The notes under the pieces: generated by a model
Databases searched by the model: none
What the model saw: only the letters and a program-made list of their open reading frames with translations
What the model was told of the DNA's origin: nothing
Assembly (NCBI RefSeq): GCF_016758175.1
Contig: NZ_QYAB01000001.1
Coordinates: 371,089 to 435,088, forward strand
DNA: 64,000 nt
Direction: 5' to 3'
Source: Leucobacter zeae
GTDB taxonomy: Bacteria > Actinomycetota > Actinomycetes > Actinomycetales > Microbacteriaceae
Position numbers and translations under genes: made by a program
Shown: positions 32,001 to 40,860 of the stretch, piece by piece
How positions within the stretch are numbered: position 1 is the stretch's first letter
Layout of the letters: every line of letters begins with the position of its first letter

Positions 32001-34557
32001 GGTCGGGGCGGGCAAGACCGCGGAGATGGTGCTCGGCGTGATGGAGCTCGGCCGGCTCGGCATGGTGTCGAAGCCCGCGATCGTCGTCCCGAACCAGATG
32101 CTCGACCAGTTCACGCGCGAGTTCAAGCAGATCTACCCTCGGGCCCGGGTGCTGTCCGCAGGCAGTGAGGACATCTCGACCGCGGGCGGGAAGGACGGCC
32201 GGAAGCTGTTCGTCGCGCGGGCGCGCACGGGCGACTGGGATGCGGTCATCATGACGCATTCCGCGTTCGGGAAGATCGGGCTCGGGGAATCGCAGGAGGC
32301 GTTCGCGTCCGAGCGTCTGGCCGAGATGCGGGAGATCCACGAGCAGAAGCTGAACTCCGAGCTGTCGGAGAAATCCGTGAAGCGGCTCGAGAAGCAGATC
32401 GCCGATCAGGAGGAAAAGCTGAAGCGGATGATCGACCTCCCCCACGACACCGGCGTGACGTGGGAGGAGACCGGGATCGACTACCTCTGCATCGACGAGG
32501 CGCACCTGTTCAAGAACCTGACCGTGCTGTCGAAGGTCGACGACCTCGCGAAGCCGGTCGGGTCGGGCCGTGCGACGGACCTCGACATGAAGCTCTGGTA
32601 CTACCGTGAGCACCTGGCGCAGTCGCGCGTGTGCACGCTCGCCACGGCGACCCCGCTGCCGAACTCGATCATCGAGATGTACGTCATGATGCGCTACCTG
32701 CGCCCGGACCTCCTCCGAGAGGCGCAAGTGTACTCGCCGGACGACTGGGCGCGCCAGTTCACTGAGCAGGTCACCGCGGTCGAGGCGAAGCCGGACGGCG
32801 GTGGCTACCAGGTGAAGACGCGGACGGTGAAGTTCCGCAATATGCCGGAGCTGCTCCGCATGTGGCACGTCCCCGGAGACGTGAAGACCCAGGCGGATCT
32901 GGGGTTGCCCGTCCCGAAGCTCGTTGTGAACTCGGACGGGGTGCGGGCTCCGGAGATGGTCGTGGTGCCGGCGACCGCGCAACAGTCGGCGGGCATGGCG
33001 GATCTCGTGGAGCGAGGCGACGCTGTTCGCCGCGGCCTGGTCGAGCCGACCGAGGACAACATGCTGAAGATCACCGCGAACGGTCGCGCGCTCGCGCTCG
33101 ACGCGCGCCTTCTGGACGGCGACCCGCCGGAGGAAGGCGAGGTGACGAAGCTCGACGTCGTCGCGCACCACGTGCACCGCGTCTGGGCGGAGTACCGGGA
33201 CCAGGAGTACCTCGACGAGTGGGGCGAGATCTCCGAGCAACGCGGGGCGTTCCAGATCGTGTTCTCCGACCTCGGAACCCCTGCGACCGACGGCCGGTGG
33301 GATGCGTACACGCATCTGCGTGAGACGCTCGTCGGGCTGGGAGTGCCGGCTGAGCAGATCCGGTTCATCCATGAGGCGACGAACGACAAGGCGAAGGCCG
33401 AGCTGTTCCAGCAGTGCCGCGACGGCCGCGTCCAGGTGCTGATCGGCTCGACGGAGAAGATGGGCGTCGGGACGAACGTGCAGGCCCGCGCGATCGCGCT
33501 GCACCACGTCGACGCGCCCTGGCGTCCCGCGGACGTCACCCAGCGTGAAGGCCGCGAGATCCGACAGGGCAACCAGAACTCGGAGGTGCACCTGTTCAGG
33601 TACGCGACCGAGGGGTCGTTCGACTCGTACATGTGGGGAACGCTCGCCAGGAAGGCGACGTTCATCGAGCAGGTGCTCACGGGCCGGCTGGACGTGCGCG
33701 AGGTCGACAACAGCACGGAGATGGCGCTGCAGTTCGCCGAGATGCAGGCGATCACCGCGGGCGACATGCGGATCCTGGAGGTCGCGAACCTGCGACAGGA
33801 GACGCAGAAGCTCAGCCGTCAGCAGCGCGCGCACCAGCGCAAGATCGGGTCGATCGAGGCGCGCAAGATGCAGCTCGAGAGCGCGATCAACGTCGTCGAC
33901 CACGACCTCACCATCCTGAAGTCGCTCGCCCCGAAGATCGTGGAGACCCGCGGCGATCAGTTCGCGGGACGCGTGAAGCCGGAGTCGTGGGCGGAGGCCC
34001 CGACATACCGGGAGCGCAAGGACTTCGGCCAGGCGCTCCGCACCGCGCTCGTCCGTACCCGTGACGGGTGGGGTGCACACGGATTCGGATCGCACAACTC
34101 GCACTACGCCCGGCCGATGATGATGACGGTGCAGGTCGCCGGCCTCGACTGGGAGCCGCGGCTCCGATGGAATCCGTGGGCGAAGGATGATCCGACGATC
34201 GAGTTCCATGCCGGCAGGACGCACAAGGCGATGCAGGTGACGATGAGCTGGTCGCGCGCGCTCTCGGGAGACCTCAGCAGTCTCTCGCTCGGGCTCGAGG
34301 GCCGGGCGCGGGATGTGCCCCGGCTGATCGAGGAGCACCAGGCGCAGATCGAGCAGGCGCAGCAGGATGTCGCGGAGCTGCAGCGCCTCGGTGAAGAGCC
34401 TTGGCCGAAGAAGGACGAACTCCACGAGAAGCAGGCCAGACTGGCCGGCCTGATTGGGGAGCTCGAGCAAGAGGCGCTTGGAGTCGAGGCACAGCCTGAG
34501 AGCGGACCCACGCAGACTCCGGCCACGATCGTCGGTGCTCCACAGCAATCGATGTGA
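29008..34557 (+). CDS. DarB-like methyltransferase-helicase (SNF2/DEAH)
   Basis: 1849 aa if read from ATG 29008, which has GGAGGGG upstream. From about residue 215: an N-terminal MTase-like domain (RVLEPGCGTGNFIG near 307, IGNVPFGSTK near 367). Then a SNF2/DEAH helicase: Walker A EVGAGKTAEM (about 998), DEAH in CIDEAHLF (about 1162), ATATPLPNSI (about 1211), and the C-terminal domain with GVGTNVQARA and REGREIRQGNQNSE (about 1515). This is the architecture of large phage and plasmid anti-restriction proteins such as DarB of phage P1. Residues 31-210 are low-complexity Gly/Ala/Asp because another gene (29099) lies there in another frame. No ATG or GTG occurs in frame between 29641 and 29880. 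Confidence 0.8.
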   Translation: MARRKQRLEDLGQGTFDLWGEFESTTTEATDVRSADSSRAAGLLAGDDGLFGAGWSGDERPDGASGAGSGGERVADVADGTRGRRGGPAADADGGVGAQVPARPWDRGEVDAAGAGVSGASGRAGAGVRGGDGVDAGDPRGSEVLGADGDRREAVGAAGAAEEAHGVGGGDGDEARAPHVPAVADAGDRADADRPVHGAGTGAVSRLGSGVAAVSTLQRVLREGREPSAVELDELRRFPGWGASPELFDPTSTKHQSEREALQDLWGDAEWAAARRTVLNAHYTHPDYVAAMWRAVDGLGVPAGARVLEPGCGTGNFIGQARAGHQVTGVELDPTTAAIAKLLHPGAEVRNESFAETVLEHDGYDLTIGNVPFGSTKLYDPAYNEARLSLHNHFIVKALRQTKPGGIVAVMTSRWTMDGKAERSRREIAKHGELLGAVRMPAGSHDETAGTEAIIDVLVLRRHLGDAPAADPAWLRTVDVDGEAGRAAMNSYFADHPELVLGETSVKKGQFGPAIHVAADEVSAAAIAPRLDRALMSIVRDALEQGRGWAAAGQMVTDRPVARVLQDPDRVIGHISVDEFGELQQIGLDGPEPVQVPKNAVRELVHLVQLRDAAVDLLEAEASTRENTSAIAAKRGHLNVIYDRYVELFGPLGRSTTTVRERSGKDAIVTRRYPAALRALRQDPHYATVAALEHYNEDLDQARKATIFRERVVGVAADVDRVDTPEDAIRVSLDRTGHVDVALVADLLDVDERSVPELLGDQVFLNPADQATYLPAAEYLSGNVRQKRKEAQRLAAEDAVFQKHVDALEQVIPEEVGPAEIDVKFGAGWVPVGDVETFIHHELRKELKAIERIDGEWRFRLIGKPAESAEAKWSVKGDHVTESAEAVFKRALNGDRLELRYRTEKDGPTFVDQVGTEALQEKAQELHDAFQDWLWSDAERVTRLQERYNDLYNGIVLRSYDGVELSFPGKAATFTPRPHQHAAVARMLAEPSVGLFHEVGAGKTAEMVLGVMELGRLGMVSKPAIVVPNQMLDQFTREFKQIYPRARVLSAGSEDISTAGGKDGRKLFVARARTGDWDAVIMTHSAFGKIGLGESQEAFASERLAEMREIHEQKLNSELSEKSVKRLEKQIADQEEKLKRMIDLPHDTGVTWEETGIDYLCIDEAHLFKNLTVLSKVDDLAKPVGSGRATDLDMKLWYYREHLAQSRVCTLATATPLPNSIIEMYVMMRYLRPDLLREAQVYSPDDWARQFTEQVTAVEAKPDGGGYQVKTRTVKFRNMPELLRMWHVPGDVKTQADLGLPVPKLVVNSDGVRAPEMVVVPATAQQSAGMADLVERGDAVRRGLVEPTEDNMLKITANGRALALDARLLDGDPPEEGEVTKLDVVAHHVHRVWAEYRDQEYLDEWGEISEQRGAFQIVFSDLGTPATDGRWDAYTHLRETLVGLGVPAEQIRFIHEATNDKAKAELFQQCRDGRVQVLIGSTEKMGVGTNVQARAIALHHVDAPWRPADVTQREGREIRQGNQNSEVHLFRYATEGSFDSYMWGTLARKATFIEQVLTGRLDVREVDNSTEMALQFAEMQAITAGDMRILEVANLRQETQKLSRQQRAHQRKIGSIEARKMQLESAINVVDHDLTILKSLAPKIVETRGDQFAGRVKPESWAEAPTYRERKDFGQALRTALVRTRDGWGAHGFGSHNSHYARPMMMTVQVAGLDWEPRLRWNPWAKDDPTIEFHAGRTHKAMQVTMSWSRALSGDLSSLSLGLEGRARDVPRLIEEHQAQIEQAQQDVAELQRLGEEPWPKKDELHEKQARLAGLIGELEQEALGVEAQPESGPTQTPATIVGAPQQSM
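29099..29698 (+). CDS. acidic helical protein overlapping the helicase start
   Basis: 199 aa, ATG 29099 with GGAGG at 29088-29092 and a good spacing. Balanced, globular-looking composition: MYDQQILRELQGSWPETTDY, LAAAENASPTWLTELAVDEE, KSTQQVLEYQELRDEQEQAF, FSVPMAIDAKLWELPELQKK. It lies in a different frame inside the 5' part of the helicase ORF and stops at 29698, just before the conserved MTase region. The protein-like composition in this frame and the poor composition of the helicase frame here argue that this is a real gene. Family unknown; the overlap is discussed under findings. Confidence 0.7.
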   Translation: MYDQQILRELQGSWPETTDYLVRVGQVTNDLMVLRELAAAENASPTWLTELAVDEEDLLQTPTAVSVLRFLHGRGIEVKSTQQVLEYQELRDEQEQAFEEGTESTPEILEDLRFSVPMAIDAKLWELPELQKKLMAWAAETATKHGHPTSPPSLTQAIVLMQTVRFMEQEPEQSPDWAAELLRSALSSEFYERAASPQQ

Positions 34558-34782
34558 TGACAGTCATCTTGGCGTGGACATGTTGCCTCGCGTGTGGACA
34601 TTTTGTGAACCGACGCCGAGCCCGGGTGGTACTCGGCGGAGTGTTGCGGTCGTTATGTCGAACTAAGTCGGGAACCAGTCGCATGCGCCCAAGAATCCCT
34701 AGATGGTGCTAGAGCTTGCGCTCGTAGTAATACGCCGTTTCGCCTGCTTTGAGTTTGCCTACTGTCTGGCAGAATCTGCTAC

Positions 34783-35766
34783 GTGACCAAGTTGCAAGAC
34801 GCTGAGCACGTGAGAAATCGTGTCTCCATTTCGCGCGCCATTCTTTGGGCTGCTGTCGCAAGCATTGTGGCGGCGACCCTAACTGCAACTGTGGTGCTAG
34901 CACTTGATCGTGACCAGCGGGCGCCGATTAGCGAGTGGATTCCTCACTTCCTCACGAGTCCTGGCGTTGGCGGTATCGGTGCGCTCGTCGCTGCCGGCAT
35001 TGCCTACTTCGGGATCAGCAAGCAAGTGCGGGCTGCCAGTAGGAGTCTGGAGCATCAACGGGCGGCTGAGGAGAATCGTTCCTGGTGGGAGCGTTTTGAG
35101 TGGGCATCTGCGCGAGCGGTGCCCTCGAAGAGCGATGAGAAGCCTCTGCCGTACAACGCCATACTGAGCACACTCTCTGAGCTCGCGGACAGCTCAAGGG
35201 ACGACGTACAAAAACTGGCGGTGCGCGCAATCATGGACACCGCGCAGGACGATTCTCCGCAAGAGGCCGACGATGCGACAGCTTCGAAGGGCAGGCCCGA
35301 GGACGACAGTGCGCGGCTACGTGCATTGCAGCTGTATTCGAACGCAACACGCAACACTGCCGCGCATTCGCCCGTTGTTGAAGGCCAGATCTATGAGCTC
35401 GAGGTACTCCAAGCCCTTCGTGAGATTCCATCTATCCAGTTCATTGAGCCAAGCCGCTCATTGAGTGGGAGTACTCCAGACGCAGTGATCGTATATCGAG
35501 AGCATGCAGTCATCGTCGAAATCAAGAGCTATGGAGGAAAGACGTCTCTCAGCAACTCAGACATCGACGAGCTCAAATCGTTCACAGAGACAAACGAGGC
35601 TTCCCATGCGCTCGTGATCTCCCCGGAACGATTGAAGAATTCCTTCAACCAGCGGGGCTACCTGGAAATAGAAACAGTGAGTTGGAAGTCGCCTGAAGAC
35701 ACTGAGCTCGTCATTTCCGCACTCAACTTGCTTGTACCTCCACCTCGCCGAGCGCGTTTGGCTTGA
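34783..35766 (+). CDS. membrane-anchored PD-(D/E)XK nuclease-like protein
   Basis: GTG 34783, 327 aa. Two membrane segments near residues 19-40 (AILWAAVASIVAATLTATVV) and 58-75 (GVGGIGALVAAGIAYFG). The cytoplasmic C-terminal domain contains a PD-(D/E)XK-like core: STPDAVIVYREHAVIVEIKS, in which D and the E-x-K of the last strand stand at the right spacing, followed by a helix KTSLSNSDIDELKSF. The catalytic fold is inferred from this motif only. Membrane-tethered restriction-like nucleases are known in anti-phage and plasmid-stability systems. It stands alone between the helicase gene and the nucleotidyltransferase pair. Confidence 0.65.
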   Translation: MTKLQDAEHVRNRVSISRAILWAAVASIVAATLTATVVLALDRDQRAPISEWIPHFLTSPGVGGIGALVAAGIAYFGISKQVRAASRSLEHQRAAEENRSWWERFEWASARAVPSKSDEKPLPYNAILSTLSELADSSRDDVQKLAVRAIMDTAQDDSPQEADDATASKGRPEDDSARLRALQLYSNATRNTAAHSPVVEGQIYELEVLQALREIPSIQFIEPSRSLSGSTPDAVIVYREHAVIVEIKSYGGKTSLSNSDIDELKSFTETNEASHALVISPERLKNSFNQRGYLEIETVSWKSPEDTELVISALNLLVPPPRRARLA

Positions 35767-35816
35767 TAATGCTTCCAGCCAATAGCCAGACACAATGGTT
35801 CACGTAAACTGGCCCC

Positions 35817-36152
35817 ATGGACGGCCACAAGCTCACCCGAACTGCGGCACTCAGTCTTGAGCTGCACCGCGCAACGCTGCCCTATCTCAGCACCGATTGG
35901 CCGGCAGTGCAGCGGATCGTGCGTGCAAACCTGGATCTGATGCTGCGACGTCCCCGCGCCGAGATCGCGCGCGGTTGGATTCGTGAATGGGAAGAAGCTC
36001 TCGAGCGAGGGCCGGAGGCCCTGGCCGCGGTAGCGATGACTCCCGGTGAGCGAGGCGACGACCTCCGCCAGATGACGCCCCTCGCGGGAGTCCTCCCCCA
36101 GGACGTGCGCCTGGACGTAATCCAGCGGGTCCGAGGTCATGCAGCGGCGTGA
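35817..36152 (+). CDS. hypothetical partner of the nucleotidyltransferase (111 aa)
   Basis: ATG 35817, 111 aa, overlapping the next gene by 14 nt. Helical with basic and acidic segments (ALSLELHRATLPYLSTDW, RAEIARGWIREWEEALERG, DDLRQMTPLAGVLPQDVRLD). No DNA-binding HTH is obvious. In toxin-antitoxin pairs of the DUF6036 and AbiE type a small gene precedes the nucleotidyltransferase gene and overlaps it; by that logic this is the antitoxin candidate. Confidence 0.6.
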   Translation: MDGHKLTRTAALSLELHRATLPYLSTDWPAVQRIVRANLDLMLRRPRAEIARGWIREWEEALERGPEALAAVAMTPGERGDDLRQMTPLAGVLPQDVRLDVIQRVRGHAAA

Positions 36153-36870
36153 CCTCGAACATGTGATCCTGGCCGCGTGCAAGATCGCGCAACAGGATCA
36201 GGTCCTCGTCATCGGCTCGCAGTCGATACTCGGCACCTACAGCGAATTCGAGTTGCCCGAGGAATCGACGCACTCAACCGAAGCCGATGTGTTCCCCCTG
36301 TTCGATGATGATGGGTCGCGCTCGACCTTGATCGACGGCACGATCGGCGAACTGAGTCCGTTCCATCAGCAGTTCGGTTACTACGCGCAGGGGGTCGACC
36401 GGCGGACTGCAACGCTCCCGACGGGTTGGCCGTCGAGGCTGGTGCCGGTCCGAAATGAGAACACCGAGTATCGGACGGGCTGGTGTCTCGACGTGCATGA
36501 TCTGTGCGTCGCGAAGTTGGTCGCGAATCGCGACAAGGACCGCTCGTTCTTGAAGGCGCTCATCGAGAACGATCTGGTGTCCGTCGCGACGATTATCGAT
36601 CGGCTGGAATCGACCGAACTCGATGAGGCTCGCAAGGATGTCGCCCGGACGTGGATCGGGATGTGGGAGGTCGATCAGCCGCGGTATCGGCCCCCTGAGC
36701 TCCCCTTCGTCCCGGTCAGTCTGACCGAACACCCGGCAACGGTGCTCGACCCGACTGGTTGGGAGCAGCGCACTGGAGGGTACGAGCTGCCGACTGATGG
36801 TTCCTGGCCTCGCGCGCAGGGAGGCCAGGAACCAGGGTCGACGTCATTCGGGATGCACCCGGGGCTGTAA
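36139..36870 (+). CDS. DUF6036-type nucleotidyltransferase
   Basis: 243 aa. The N-terminal motif VIGSQSILG (G-S-x-S) is the signature of the nucleotidyltransferase fold, followed by an acidic strand TEADVFPLFDDDG that can supply the two carboxylates. A later segment GWCLDVHDLCVAKLVANRDKD is conserved in DUF6036 proteins, and RSFLKALIENDLV forms a helical C-terminal part. DUF6036 proteins are assigned to the nucleotidyltransferase superfamily together with toxins of the MenT/AbiEii type. Together with the preceding gene it forms a small two-gene unit that fits a toxin-antitoxin or abortive-infection role. Confidence 0.72.
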   Translation: MQRRDLEHVILAACKIAQQDQVLVIGSQSILGTYSEFELPEESTHSTEADVFPLFDDDGSRSTLIDGTIGELSPFHQQFGYYAQGVDRRTATLPTGWPSRLVPVRNENTEYRTGWCLDVHDLCVAKLVANRDKDRSFLKALIENDLVSVATIIDRLESTELDEARKDVARTWIGMWEVDQPRYRPPELPFVPVSLTEHPATVLDPTGWEQRTGGYELPTDGSWPRAQGGQEPGSTSFGMHPGL

Positions 36871-36879
36871 CCGCTTCGG

Positions 36880-39800
36880 CTAGTAGCTGAGCGAGGTTGT
36901 TCCCAAGGCAGGTGATTGGCCGTGCTGATGCGGGAACTCCTGATGGTTCGCCGCCAGTGCTTGTGCTTGGGCAGGAAGCACGGCAGCCGCGATCTGGCGA
37001 TCGCGCTCGCGGTTGCGCGCCTGAGAATGCTCGCGGCCGAGCGCCGTGTCCGCGTCGACGCCGTAGAGGTCGCGGTAGCACGCCACGGTGACCGCGCGCC
37101 GGCGCCACCCTTCGATGGCGCCTGGGGAAGGCTCTCCGAGTTCCTGGAGCCAGGGCGCTTCGTCGCGTTGCGCCTGATCGACGAGCATCTCGGCGCGGAG
37201 CTGGATCGCGAGTTCGCGATCGTGGAGCGCGCGCGTGAAGTCCGGGTCTCCGAAATCGGGGGCGCGTTCGATGATGCCGGCGACGAGGTCGCCGCGGAGT
37301 TCCTCGCGGACCACGGCCGGGGTCTCCTGCAGGCGCTGCAGCGGGATCTCGTAGGCGTCCGAGAAGTGGCGCACGAGCCGCGCGGGGAGATCTCGGGTCG
37401 TGGCGCGGTCGATTCTGGCGAGGGCTTCCTGGAGTTCGGTGCGGACGTCGAAGCCGCGCTGGTCCATGTCTGAGATCGCCCGGTACAGGCGGAGCGTGGT
37501 GCGCTTCCCGCCGGGCCCTGCGGGGTCGACGCCGTGCTCGTCGAGCATGAACGAGTACGGCACGTAGTGCGCGATCTCGGCGCGCTCCTCGAGGTGCGCG
37601 GCGAGCCGGTAGTGCAGTACGGCGAGTTTGTCGCGGGCGTCGCCGAGGTCTCGCTCGGCGAGTAGACGACTGATCGTGGTGGGCACATCCTCCCGAGTCG
37701 ATTCGAGGCGTCGGAGGTTCGCGAGCACGGGCCCCAGGTACGGGGACTCCGGGCTTTGCGGGTCGATGAGTCCGAGGTCGCCGAGCACGGGGAGGTATTC
37801 GCGCTCGAGCTGGTCTGCGATGAGGGTCTGGTGCTCGGCGGCGAGCTGACGGATCGACCCGATTCGGTCGGCTTCGGCTTCGAGGGTGTCGTGGGCGGCG
37901 ATGTCGCCGCCTCGGTTGAGGACGACGTGCTCGAGCGTTTCGCGCCAGGTGCGCGACATGCCTGTCGCGGACTGGTCGCCGAGCTGCCCGTCCTCGTCGA
38001 CGACGACATAGGCGCGGTTCGAGTGCTTGCCGCGCGTCATCGCGACATAGAACGTCTCTCGCGACGCGGACGAGTCCACGATCGTGTGGGCGGTGTCGAC
38101 GGTGCGGCCTTGCGACCGGTGCGCCGTTGTCGCGTAGGCGAGCTGCACGTGATCGGCGCAGTACGTTGCGGGAAGGACCAGGAGCTCGTCGCCTGCGGCG
38201 GCGACAATGTCGCCGGTCTCGGTGATGTCGCGGACGATCCACTCGTCGTTGTTCTTCACCCACCGGTCGTGGTCGGTGCGGAGCGTGCGCGCGTTCTGTC
38301 GCGTCACGATCCTGTCGCCGGGTGACGCGACACCGGACGCGATGGCGGCTTCACGCGTCGCGTCGACGTGCCCTTGCTCGATGCGCCAGTCGCGCGCGAT
38401 GTCGTTGAGGCGTTCGACCATGTCGTTCGTGGGGGCGATCAGCAGCGACACGAACGTCGTGTCGCTGTCACCGGCCTGTGTCGCTTCGTCTTGCTTCCAG
38501 GCTTCGACGGCGGTCGCGACGATGGTCTCGTCGAGGCCCCAGGCGACACGACCGTGCTCGATGTAGGGGTCGAGTCCGGCCGTCTTCCCGAGGCGGAGCA
38601 GCTTCGATGCGTCGCCTTCCCAGTCGGCCTTGAATCGGTGAAGGTTCACGAGCTCGGCGACGTCGTCGCGTGCGGAGGCGAGGAGCCCGAACGCGCCGCC
38701 GGCGTCGACGGCGGCGAGCTGCGCCCAGTCTCCGACGAGCAGCAGTTTCGCGCCGGCGGTTTCGGCCTGCGCGCGGAGCTGGTCGAGGGCCATGGTGCCC
38801 GCGATGGATGCTTCGTCGACGATCATCAGGTCGCCAGCGCGGAGCTGGTAGTCGAAGCCGTCCTTCCAGTCGGTCCCGGTGCCGGTCTCGTAGAGCCATT
38901 TCGCGGTGTTCTCGGTTTGGATGCCGAGCGACTCGGCGAGGACCTCGGCCGCGCGCGCCGTGGGCGCGAGGCCGCGCACACTGCCCGCACCGTGCTGGGT
39001 CTCCCAGATCTCGCGCAGCTTCTCCAGGGACGTGGTCTTGCCGGCGCCGGCGGGGCCGACGAGCACGTCGACGGCGCGGCCGCTGCGGAGCAGGTTCTCG
39101 ACGGCCGCGGCCTGGTCTTCGGAGAGGATCCGTTGCTCTGTGCCGGTCGGGGTGCCGATGAGCTGGTCGACGAGCTCGGCGTCGACCAGGGCTCCGTCTG
39201 TGCGCGCGCCTGCGGCGAGGAGCCGTTCCTCGGCGTCCCAGACGTCCGTGGTGGTGAAGAGATCGCGGGCTTCGGGGTGGAACATGTTCTCGCCGTCGAC
39301 GGTATGGAAGCGGCGGGGCGTGTGCAGCGCGTTCTTCGGGGTCAGAGGGACGGCTTGCTCGAGGACGCGGGCGACGACGCGTTGCACGGCCTGATCGCGG
39401 TCTTCGGGCGAACGGAATCGCCAGCCGGCGATCGCACGGAGAGCAGCGGTCTCGGCGTTGCGTTTCCCCCAGGTGGCGCGGGCGGTCGAGAGGGTGCTGA
39501 GCACGAAGCCGGCCGCGTCACGGACGGCGTCCTGGTCGACGTCGTCCTGCCGGAATGACCACAGCGGGAGATCGTTGCGGCGCTGCTTTCCGGCGTCGCG
39601 GAGCCGGTCGGCGAACAGGAAGCTGTCGCCGACATGCGCCAACGCGCGCTCCCGCCACGACTGGGTGAGGTCTCGGAGCGAGCGGTGCTTCTTCGCCTGC
39701 CTCGTGTACAGCGTCGCGCGCTGACGGATCTTGATGACCTCCCGCGAGGACGGCTGCTTCCCGTACAGGCGCACGTACTCCTGGATGAGGCGATCCTTCT

Positions 39801-40821
39801 CGCGCTGGATCGCGCGCGACCTGGTCGAATACTCCTGGTTCAGCCCGTTCGGGACTCCGTCGATCTGCCACTTCACCGACCCCGGCCCCGTCCCGGAGTC
39901 GATCGCGAACTGCTGGCGCGCGGCAGGCGTATCGGGGCGCGAGTTGCGGGCGAGCCACGACTGGTACTGGGCGGGATCCTGGAGGACCTCGTCGACGGTC
40001 CACTCGACGCCGAAGCGCGCGCTGAGCTCGTCCATGAGCACACCGTCGTAGAACTCGGACGCGGTCGACGCGCCGGGGAAGAGCGCACCGCGGGAGTCGA
40101 TCGTGCGCCAGCGCCCGTCCTCGCCCTGGACACGGTTCGAGACGAGCATGTGTGTGTGGAGCTGTGGGTCGCCGTCGCGGCTGTCCCAGTGGTCTAAGAG
40201 CGCGGCCGAGATCCCGAGCACGTGGGTCTGCGCGACACCGTCGGCGCCGGTGCGGGTGCGGATGATGTCGGTCTCGAGCTTCTCGATCGTTGCCTGGATC
40301 GCTGCATGGTGTGCCTGGCGGATCTCGTCCTTCAGCTCAGGGTCGGCAAGGGCCCACCAGGAGCTCACCGACTTCGGGGGCGAGAACACAAACTCGAAGC
40401 CTGCGACGCTCTGCTTCTCCGGCGTCTCGAGGACCTCCTGCCTGATCTGATCGCTCAGCGCCGCGAACTCCTCGGTCGTGAGATCTCGGTTCGCTGGGTC
40501 CGCCGCGGCCTCGGCGATCTTCGCGACCACGCGCTCCTCGACCGATCGGGGTGTTGAGAACTTCCTCCCGATCGATGCGCCGGTGAAAGGGTGCACGCCC
40601 TCCCCGAAGAGCGCCTTCAGGTGATGCTCCTCGACCTCTGTGCGCGCGTCGAGCCCGAGCGCCGCGACGCCGGAGCCCGCCCACACTCCAGGCGGAGTGC
40701 CGTTCGCCATGTAGTAGGCGGCTTTGCCCTGCGCGCGGTCGAGGGTGTGCTCGGTGGAGACGGTTCCCATGAGGTAGCCCCAGGCGTTCCTGGTGGCGCC
40801 GATCAAGGTGACGGTAAGCAA
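36880..40821 (-). CDS. traA: MobF (TraA/TrwC-type) relaxase-helicase
   Basis: 1313 aa; TTG 40821 has AAGGAA upstream on its strand. The N-terminal TrwC relaxase domain has the start typical of the family (GKAAYYMANGTPPGVWAGSG) and the metal-binding histidines in LDHWDSRDGDPQLHTHMLVS. The C-terminal half is a RecD/TraI-type helicase: Walker A VGPAGAGKTTSLE (near residue 588), DEAS in MIVDEASIAG (about 667), and TTAHRSQGRTVDTAH. It cuts one strand at oriT and unwinds the DNA for transfer. The oriT is expected in the upstream gap (40822-41123), where paired and direct repeats are found. Confidence 0.92.
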   Translation of the reverse strand: MLTVTLIGATRNAWGYLMGTVSTEHTLDRAQGKAAYYMANGTPPGVWAGSGVAALGLDARTEVEEHHLKALFGEGVHPFTGASIGRKFSTPRSVEERVVAKIAEAAADPANRDLTTEEFAALSDQIRQEVLETPEKQSVAGFEFVFSPPKSVSSWWALADPELKDEIRQAHHAAIQATIEKLETDIIRTRTGADGVAQTHVLGISAALLDHWDSRDGDPQLHTHMLVSNRVQGEDGRWRTIDSRGALFPGASTASEFYDGVLMDELSARFGVEWTVDEVLQDPAQYQSWLARNSRPDTPAARQQFAIDSGTGPGSVKWQIDGVPNGLNQEYSTRSRAIQREKDRLIQEYVRLYGKQPSSREVIKIRQRATLYTRQAKKHRSLRDLTQSWRERALAHVGDSFLFADRLRDAGKQRRNDLPLWSFRQDDVDQDAVRDAAGFVLSTLSTARATWGKRNAETAALRAIAGWRFRSPEDRDQAVQRVVARVLEQAVPLTPKNALHTPRRFHTVDGENMFHPEARDLFTTTDVWDAEERLLAAGARTDGALVDAELVDQLIGTPTGTEQRILSEDQAAAVENLLRSGRAVDVLVGPAGAGKTTSLEKLREIWETQHGAGSVRGLAPTARAAEVLAESLGIQTENTAKWLYETGTGTDWKDGFDYQLRAGDLMIVDEASIAGTMALDQLRAQAETAGAKLLLVGDWAQLAAVDAGGAFGLLASARDDVAELVNLHRFKADWEGDASKLLRLGKTAGLDPYIEHGRVAWGLDETIVATAVEAWKQDEATQAGDSDTTFVSLLIAPTNDMVERLNDIARDWRIEQGHVDATREAAIASGVASPGDRIVTRQNARTLRTDHDRWVKNNDEWIVRDITETGDIVAAAGDELLVLPATYCADHVQLAYATTAHRSQGRTVDTAHTIVDSSASRETFYVAMTRGKHSNRAYVVVDEDGQLGDQSATGMSRTWRETLEHVVLNRGGDIAAHDTLEAEADRIGSIRQLAAEHQTLIADQLEREYLPVLGDLGLIDPQSPESPYLGPVLANLRRLESTREDVPTTISRLLAERDLGDARDKLAVLHYRLAAHLEERAEIAHYVPYSFMLDEHGVDPAGPGGKRTTLRLYRAISDMDQRGFDVRTELQEALARIDRATTRDLPARLVRHFSDAYEIPLQRLQETPAVVREELRGDLVAGIIERAPDFGDPDFTRALHDRELAIQLRAEMLVDQAQRDEAPWLQELGEPSPGAIEGWRRRAVTVACYRDLYGVDADTALGREHSQARNRERDRQIAAAVLPAQAQALAANHQEFPHQHGQSPALGTTSLSY

Positions 40822-40860
40822 TCAGTTCCTTCTTTCGTGATGAGCGTCCCGCTTTGCACC

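Noticed and set aside
29689-34548. A 1619-residue antisense open frame opposite the DarB-like helicase
   Set aside because: It mirrors GC-rich coding DNA: Arg/Leu/His-rich composition, no motif and no start site; the sense helicase explains the region.
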